The translations under genes and the position numbers were made by a program. 17,477 nucleotides of DNA from Bacteroidota bacterium (GTDB taxonomy: Bacteria > Bacteroidota > Bacteroidia > Bacteroidales > Rikenellaceae): contig JAEZTA010000100.1 of NCBI GenBank assembly GCA_023443765.1, positions 1-17,477 of the forward strand, read 5' to 3'. The notes beneath the pieces were generated by a model. The model searched no databases. It was not told the origin of the DNA and saw only the letters and a list, made by a program, of their open reading frames with translations. The first letter of the stretch is position 1, and each line of letters opens with the position of its first letter. This document shows positions 14,100 to 17,477 of the stretch, piece after piece.

Positions 14100-14242
14100 T
14101 TAGTATCCGAGTATTCGTAGCATCGAGCGGTAGGATTGCTCCCTGGCGAACAGGTCGCCCGAAGCAAGTCCCCCTTCTCAAAGGGGGATTTAGGGGGATT
14201 GTCTGTGCGGTGTATTGCACGCGCCCGTCGGGGCGTTCGGAT
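14100..14242 (-). repeat. speA 3'-end repeat unit C
   Basis: This 143-bp unit has a 55-bp speA-end copy encoding LFAREQSYRSMLRILGY and stop, with four changes from the gene, three of them synonymous. Its spacer contains CCCCCTT/AAGGGGG and CGCCC/GGGCG hairpins. An in-frame stop eight codons before the copied segment rules out an independent gene. It directly follows the real speA stop. Confidence 0.88.
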
Positions 14243-15637
14243 TTAGTATCCGAGTATGCGCAGCATCGAGCGGTAGGACTGCTCCTTGGCGAACAGGCGC
14301 GTGTAATACTCGTTGTCCGACTTGTCGCGGTCGATGATCACGTGCTTGGGTGCGGGGATCAGGCAGTGCTGGATGCCGCCGAAGCCGCCGAGCGACTCCT
14401 GGTAGGCTCCCGTGTGGAAAAATCCGATGTACTGCGTGTTGCCCGCTTCGAGTTTGGGCAGGAAGATGGCGCTGGTGTGGCACTCCGAGTTGTAGAAGTC
14501 CTCGCTGTCGCAGGTCAGCCCGCCGAGCAGCACGCGCTGGTATTCCTTGTCCCAGTTGTTCACGGCCAGCATGATGTAACGCTGGTTGATGCCCCACGTG
14601 TCGGGCAGGGTGGTGATGAACGACGAGTCGATCATGTACCAGTTCTCGCGGTCGTTCTGCTGTTTCTGGTTGACGATCGAGTAGAGCACCGCGCCGCTTT
14701 CGCCCACGGTGAACGAACCGAATTCGGTGAAGATGTTGGGTTCCTCGACGCCGTTGCGCTGGCAGATGTTCTTGATCTGCGCCACGATCTCCTCGGTGAG
14801 GTACTCGTAGTCGTATTCGAAGTTGAGCGAGTTCTTGATCGGGAAACCGCCGCCGATGTTGAGGCTGTCCAGCTCGGGACAGATGGCCTTCAGCTCGCAG
14901 TAGACGTTCATGCACTTCGACAGCTCGTTCCAGTAGTAGGCCGTGTCCTTGATGCCGGTGTTGATGAAGAAATGCAGCATCTTGAGCTGGAATTTCTTGC
15001 TGTTGCGGAGTTTTGCCTTGTAGAAATCGACGATGTCGTTGTAGCGGATTCCCAGCCGCGAGGTGTAGAAGTCGAACTTGGGTTCCTCCTCGCAGGCGAT
15101 GCGGATGCCGACCTTGCACTTCTTGGTGAACGAGTCCTCGAACAGTTCCAGCTCCTCCTTGTTGTCCAGCACGGGGATCGTGTTCGAGAAGCCGTCGTTG
15201 ACGAGCTGGGCGATATTCTCGACGTACTGCGGGCGTTTGAAACCGTTGCAGATGATGTAGCGGTCCTTGTCGATGATGCCGCCGTCGTAGAGGGCGTTGA
15301 TGATGTGGATGTCGTAGGCCGACGAGGTTTCCAGATGGATGTCGTTCTTCATGGCCTCTTCCAGCACGAACGAGAAGTGGCTCGACTTGGTGCAGTAGCA
15401 ATAGTTGTACGAACCCTTGTAGTCGACCTTCGCCATCGCCACGTTGAACATGCGCTTGGCGCGGTTGATCTGCTGGGAGATCTTCGGCAGGTAGGTGATT
15501 TTGAGCGGAGTTCCGTACTGTTTGATCAGTTCCATCAGCGGAATGTCGTGGAAATTCAGCTCATTGTCCTCGACGGAGAACTCATCCTGCGGGAAATCGA
15601 ACGATTGTTCGATCAGGTCGATGTACTTGTCTTTCAT
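14243..15637 (-). CDS. speA: Biosynthetic arginine decarboxylase (PLP-dependent, fold III)
   Basis: This 464-residue enzyme should convert arginine to agmatine, the first step of polyamine synthesis in Bacteroidetes. It has the alanine-racemase-like fold III PLP barrel: Schiff-base Lys84 in YCYCTKSSHFSF, the phosphate-binding Gly262-264 in LNIGGGFPI, EFGSFTVGESG, and the C-terminal-domain Cys376-Asp377 in LTCDSEDFYN, where the Cys acts across the dimer interface. The family in this phylum is about 460-470 residues, shorter than E. coli SpeA, so length is normal. The frame extends to 15733, but the ATG at 15637 (MKDKYIDLIEQ) is the conserved start. The last 17 codons and stop are repeated three times downstream. 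Other fold III decarboxylases, such as carboxynorspermidine decarboxylase, are less likely. Confidence 0.88.
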   Translation of the reverse strand: MKDKYIDLIEQSFDFPQDEFSVEDNELNFHDIPLMELIKQYGTPLKITYLPKISQQINRAKRMFNVAMAKVDYKGSYNYCYCTKSSHFSFVLEEAMKNDIHLETSSAYDIHIINALYDGGIIDKDRYIICNGFKRPQYVENIAQLVNDGFSNTIPVLDNKEELELFEDSFTKKCKVGIRIACEEEPKFDFYTSRLGIRYNDIVDFYKAKLRNSKKFQLKMLHFFINTGIKDTAYYWNELSKCMNVYCELKAICPELDSLNIGGGFPIKNSLNFEYDYEYLTEEIVAQIKNICQRNGVEEPNIFTEFGSFTVGESGAVLYSIVNQKQQNDRENWYMIDSSFITTLPDTWGINQRYIMLAVNNWDKEYQRVLLGGLTCDSEDFYNSECHTSAIFLPKLEAGNTQYIGFFHTGAYQESLGGFGGIQHCLIPAPKHVIIDRDKSDNEYYTRLFAKEQSYRSMLRILGY

Positions 15638-15687
15638 GGCTCGTTCGGTAAAGTTTTTACAATCCGGCCCGGTTACTTTGCAATTTT

Positions 15688-15708
15688 CGGGCGAAAGTAG
15701 CTCGCCCG
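15688..15708 (-). other. Hairpin in the speA leader
   Basis: CGGGCGA (15688-15694) pairs with TCGCCCG (15702-15708) around a seven-base loop, about 50 nt upstream of the speA start. It could be a 5'-UTR structure. No ligand-binding architecture was recognised. Confidence 0.35.
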
Positions 15709-15798
15709 GATTTTGGAAAAAATCGGGATGCAAAATAGGCGAATATTTTTCGGATAACCAACACTTTGCCCGATTATTTTGAAAAAGCCCCGTTTATT

Positions 15799-15830
15799 AT
15801 TGCTTTTTTCTTTGAAAAAGGGTAATTTTG
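15799..15830 (+). promoter_or_regulatory. Promoter of the HU-like / sigma-54 activator operon
   Basis: ATTG (15799-15802; one mismatch to TTTG), a 20-nt spacer and TAATTTTG (15823-15830) fit the Bacteroidetes consensus, 25 nt before the GTG start. The divergent intergenic region with speA is AT-rich, unlike its neighbours. Confidence 0.6.
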
Positions 15831-15855
15831 AACCCGGATTAAAAGGATTTTAACT

Positions 15856-16563
15856 GTGCTGATTCATACCCTCACACAATATCTGGAGTCGCATAAGCGG
15901 CTCGTCGTACCCCAACTCGGAACGTTCATCGTCAAGGAGCCGGGCCGGAGCGTTGTTTTTTCGGAGTTGCTCAAGCGCGACGACGGCGTGCTGCGGGGCC
16001 TTCTCCGTGCCGAAGGGCTGGGTGAACTGGAGGCCGCGGGCGAGATCGACCGTTTCGTCTTCGAGATCCGCCATGCCGTGGAGCACGGCGCGGAGTACCG
16101 GCTGGAGGGCTTCGGGGTGATGAAACCGGGTCCCAATGCGACCATCGCTTTCGTTTATGAACCGCGGTCCGGGGCGGAATCCGTCGCCGACGAGGAGCCT
16201 GCCGGGGGAAAACGTCCGTCGTTGCAGCCCGAGAAGGTGGCCGAGGCGGTGAAGACAGCCTTCGCCGAGCCGCGCGTGTCGCCTTCGGTGAAGATGAATC
16301 CCGATCCGTCGGTGCGCGGCCTGCGCTACGGCAAGCCGCCGAAGAGCACCGATGCCTACCGTTATGTCGACCGTGCCCCGCGCCGCCGTGCCGACCGCTT
16401 CATCTGGATCGCCGTGATCGCTGCGGTGTTAGCCATAGCGGCCATTGCTTTCGGCCTCTGGAACGATGCCAAAGAGAAGCAGGCCGATGCGGAATATATC
16501 GAACAGCCGCAGGCGGCTTCGGAAATTCCGGCCGCAGCGCCCCAACCCGAACAACCCGAATAA
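15856..16563 (+). CDS. Membrane-anchored HU-like protein (prokaryotic CCDC81-HU type)
   Basis: This 235-residue protein starts at GTG. Residues 1-105 resemble the bacterial CCDC81-like HU domain (LTQYLESHKRLVVPQLGTFIVKE, then LEGFGVMKPG and IAFVYEP), a DNA-binding-type fold seen in Bacteroidetes. A charged linker follows (about 106-180). One transmembrane helix spans about 182-202 (FIWIAVIAAVLAIAAIAFGLW), preceded by an Arg-rich APRRRADR stretch, so the N-terminus should be cytoplasmic. A short Ala/Glu/Pro/Gln-rich tail would be periplasmic. Relatives often carry a peptidoglycan-binding SPOR domain there; it is absent here. Its stop codon directly abuts the ATG of the sigma-54 activator, so translation is coupled. 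DNA binding is inferred from the family only. Confidence 0.75.
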   Translation: MLIHTLTQYLESHKRLVVPQLGTFIVKEPGRSVVFSELLKRDDGVLRGLLRAEGLGELEAAGEIDRFVFEIRHAVEHGAEYRLEGFGVMKPGPNATIAFVYEPRSGAESVADEEPAGGKRPSLQPEKVAEAVKTAFAEPRVSPSVKMNPDPSVRGLRYGKPPKSTDAYRYVDRAPRRRADRFIWIAVIAAVLAIAAIAFGLWNDAKEKQADAEYIEQPQAASEIPAAAPQPEQPE

Positions 16564-17477
16564 ATGACTGAGATCACCACCGTAAAACAACGCTTCGGCA
16601 TCATCGGCAACTCCCCGCTTCTGGACAGGGCGCTGGAGGTGGCCCTGCGTGTGGCTCCGACCGACCTGACGGTGCTCGTCACGGGCGAAAGCGGCGTGGG
16701 CAAGGAGTTTTTCCCGCAGGTCGTCCACGCCTATTCCGCGCGCAAACATAATAAGTATATTGCCGTAAACTGTGCCGCGATCCCCGAGGGGACGATCGAC
16801 TCCGAGTTGTTCGGCCACGAGAAGGGCGCCTTTACCGGCGCCGTGGAGGCCCGCAAAGGTTATTTCGAGGAGGCCGACGGAGGTACGATCTTCCTGGACG
16901 AGGTGGCCGAGTTGCCCCATTCGACCCAGGCGCGCCTGCTGCGCGTGCTCCAGACGGGCGAATACATCCGCGTTGGTTCGTCGAAGGTGCAGAAGACCAA
17001 CGTCCGCGTGGTCGCCGCCACGAACATGAACCTGCAGGAGGCCATTGCCAAGGGCCGGTTCCGCGAGGACCTTTACTACCGTCTGGGGACGGTCCCCATC
17101 ACAGTCCCTTCGCTGCGCGAACGCCCGGAGGATATTCCGCTGCTGTTCCGCAAGTTTGCCTCTGACGTGGCCGTGCAGTACCGCATGCCCGCCGTGACGC
17201 TCGACGATGCGGCCCGCGAAATGCTGAAGAATTACTACTGGCGGGGGAATATCCGCCAGCTGAAGAACGTCGCCGAGCAGATTTCGGCCATCGAGCAGAC
17301 CCGTGTGATCACTTCCGAGGTGCTGGCGAAATACCTGCCCCCGCAGGGCGGCGGTGCGCCGATGCCCGCCGGGGCGATGCACATGGACGACACGATGTCG
17401 ACCGAGCGTGAGCTGCTCTACAAGGTGCTTTTCGACATGCGCGCCGACATCAACGACCTCAAGCGGATGATCTCCGA
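16564..17477 (+). CDS. Sigma-54-interacting AAA+ transcriptional activator (3' partial)
   Basis: This bacterial enhancer-binding protein drives RNA polymerase with sigma-54. The AAA+ domain starts almost at once (FGIIGNSPLL at residue 11), so there is no receiver, GAF or PAS sensor domain. Walker A is GESGVGKE (41-48), the sigma-54 contact loop GAFTGA is intact (88-93), and Walker B is GGTIFLDEVAEL with Asp112-Glu113. The arginine-finger region (GRFREDLYYRL) and sensor II (WRGNIRQLKNVAEQI) are present. The frame is open to the window edge after 304 codons, with STERELLYKVLFDMRADINDL; a Fis-type helix-turn-helix would be expected further on but is not visible. It follows the HU-like gene without a gap, which suggests that the partner supplies the missing control. 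Confidence 0.93.
   Translation, partial: MTEITTVKQRFGIIGNSPLLDRALEVALRVAPTDLTVLVTGESGVGKEFFPQVVHAYSARKHNKYIAVNCAAIPEGTIDSELFGHEKGAFTGAVEARKGYFEEADGGTIFLDEVAELPHSTQARLLRVLQTGEYIRVGSSKVQKTNVRVVAATNMNLQEAIAKGRFREDLYYRLGTVPITVPSLRERPEDIPLLFRKFASDVAVQYRMPAVTLDDAAREMLKNYYWRGNIRQLKNVAEQISAIEQTRVITSEVLAKYLPPQGGGAPMPAGAMHMDDTMSTERELLYKVLFDMRADINDLKRMIS

Noticed and set aside
13811..14242. CRISPR array or diversity-generating retroelement
   Set aside because: The repeated part is a gene end with long, nearly identical spacers, not short repeats with unique spacers; no Cas, reverse transcriptase or adenine-directed changes are present.
14072..15700. Open frame of 542 codons on the plus strand, opposite speA and part of the repeat array
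   Set aside because: It is a composition-driven shadow of speA with Val/Asp/Leu-rich low-complexity sequence and no recognisable motif.

Overview
The window looks like chromosomal DNA of a high-GC gut Bacteroidetes, most likely an Alistipes-type Rikenellaceae member (inference). The reasons are the Bacteroidetes promoter form TTTG-N19/20-TAnnTTTG in front of several genes, weak or absent Shine-Dalgarno sites, and family content typical of that group: an RND efflux operon with a PII-like gene, a PagL-type acyloxyacyl hydrolase, a secreted Ntn bile-salt/penicillin-V-type amidase, and a prokaryotic CCDC81-HU protein beside a sigma-54 activator. No rRNA, tRNA, CRISPR array or insertion sequence was seen.

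Layout. (1) 1-5309, plus strand: tripartite efflux operon, TolC-like outer-membrane factor (5' end missing), lipoprotein adaptor and HAE1/AcrB-type pump, followed 14 nt later by a small PII-like protein. (2) 5310-5729: two hairpins, one an intrinsic terminator, and a consensus promoter. (3) 5730-7445, plus: an MBL-fold hydrolase and a short-chain dehydrogenase, closed by a terminator and then a long bidirectional terminator. (4) 7679-10388, minus: ribose-phosphate pyrophosphokinase, the ribosome-assembly GTPase EngB and a lipoprotein of the endonuclease/exonuclease/phosphatase fold. Between the last two lies an 89-bp tandem duplication that carries two copies of the engB promoter. (5) 10518-11561, plus: exported choloylglycine-hydrolase-family enzyme. 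(6) 11645-13093, minus: PagL-like outer-membrane protein. (7) 13401-13739, plus: small membrane protein of unknown function. (8) 13811-15637: arginine decarboxylase (minus) and, after its stop codon, three tandem 143-146 bp units that each carry a copy of the gene's last 55 bp. (9) 15856-17477, plus: membrane-anchored HU-like protein and a sigma-54 activator without a sensor domain, cut by the window end.

The genes are mostly envelope and housekeeping functions: drug or metal export, nucleotide precursor supply, ribosome assembly, polyamine synthesis, lipid A and amide hydrolysis at the cell surface.

The most unusual signals are non-coding. First, the speA 3'-end array: 9 of its 13 differences from the gene are synonymous third-position changes, which points to repeated insertion or exchange rather than simple duplication. 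Second, an element found three times (before the MBL gene and twice before engB) has an inverted repeat that spans the -33 box, then a T-run, then the -7 box. Third, a 15-bp palindrome sits at the expected start site of one engB promoter.
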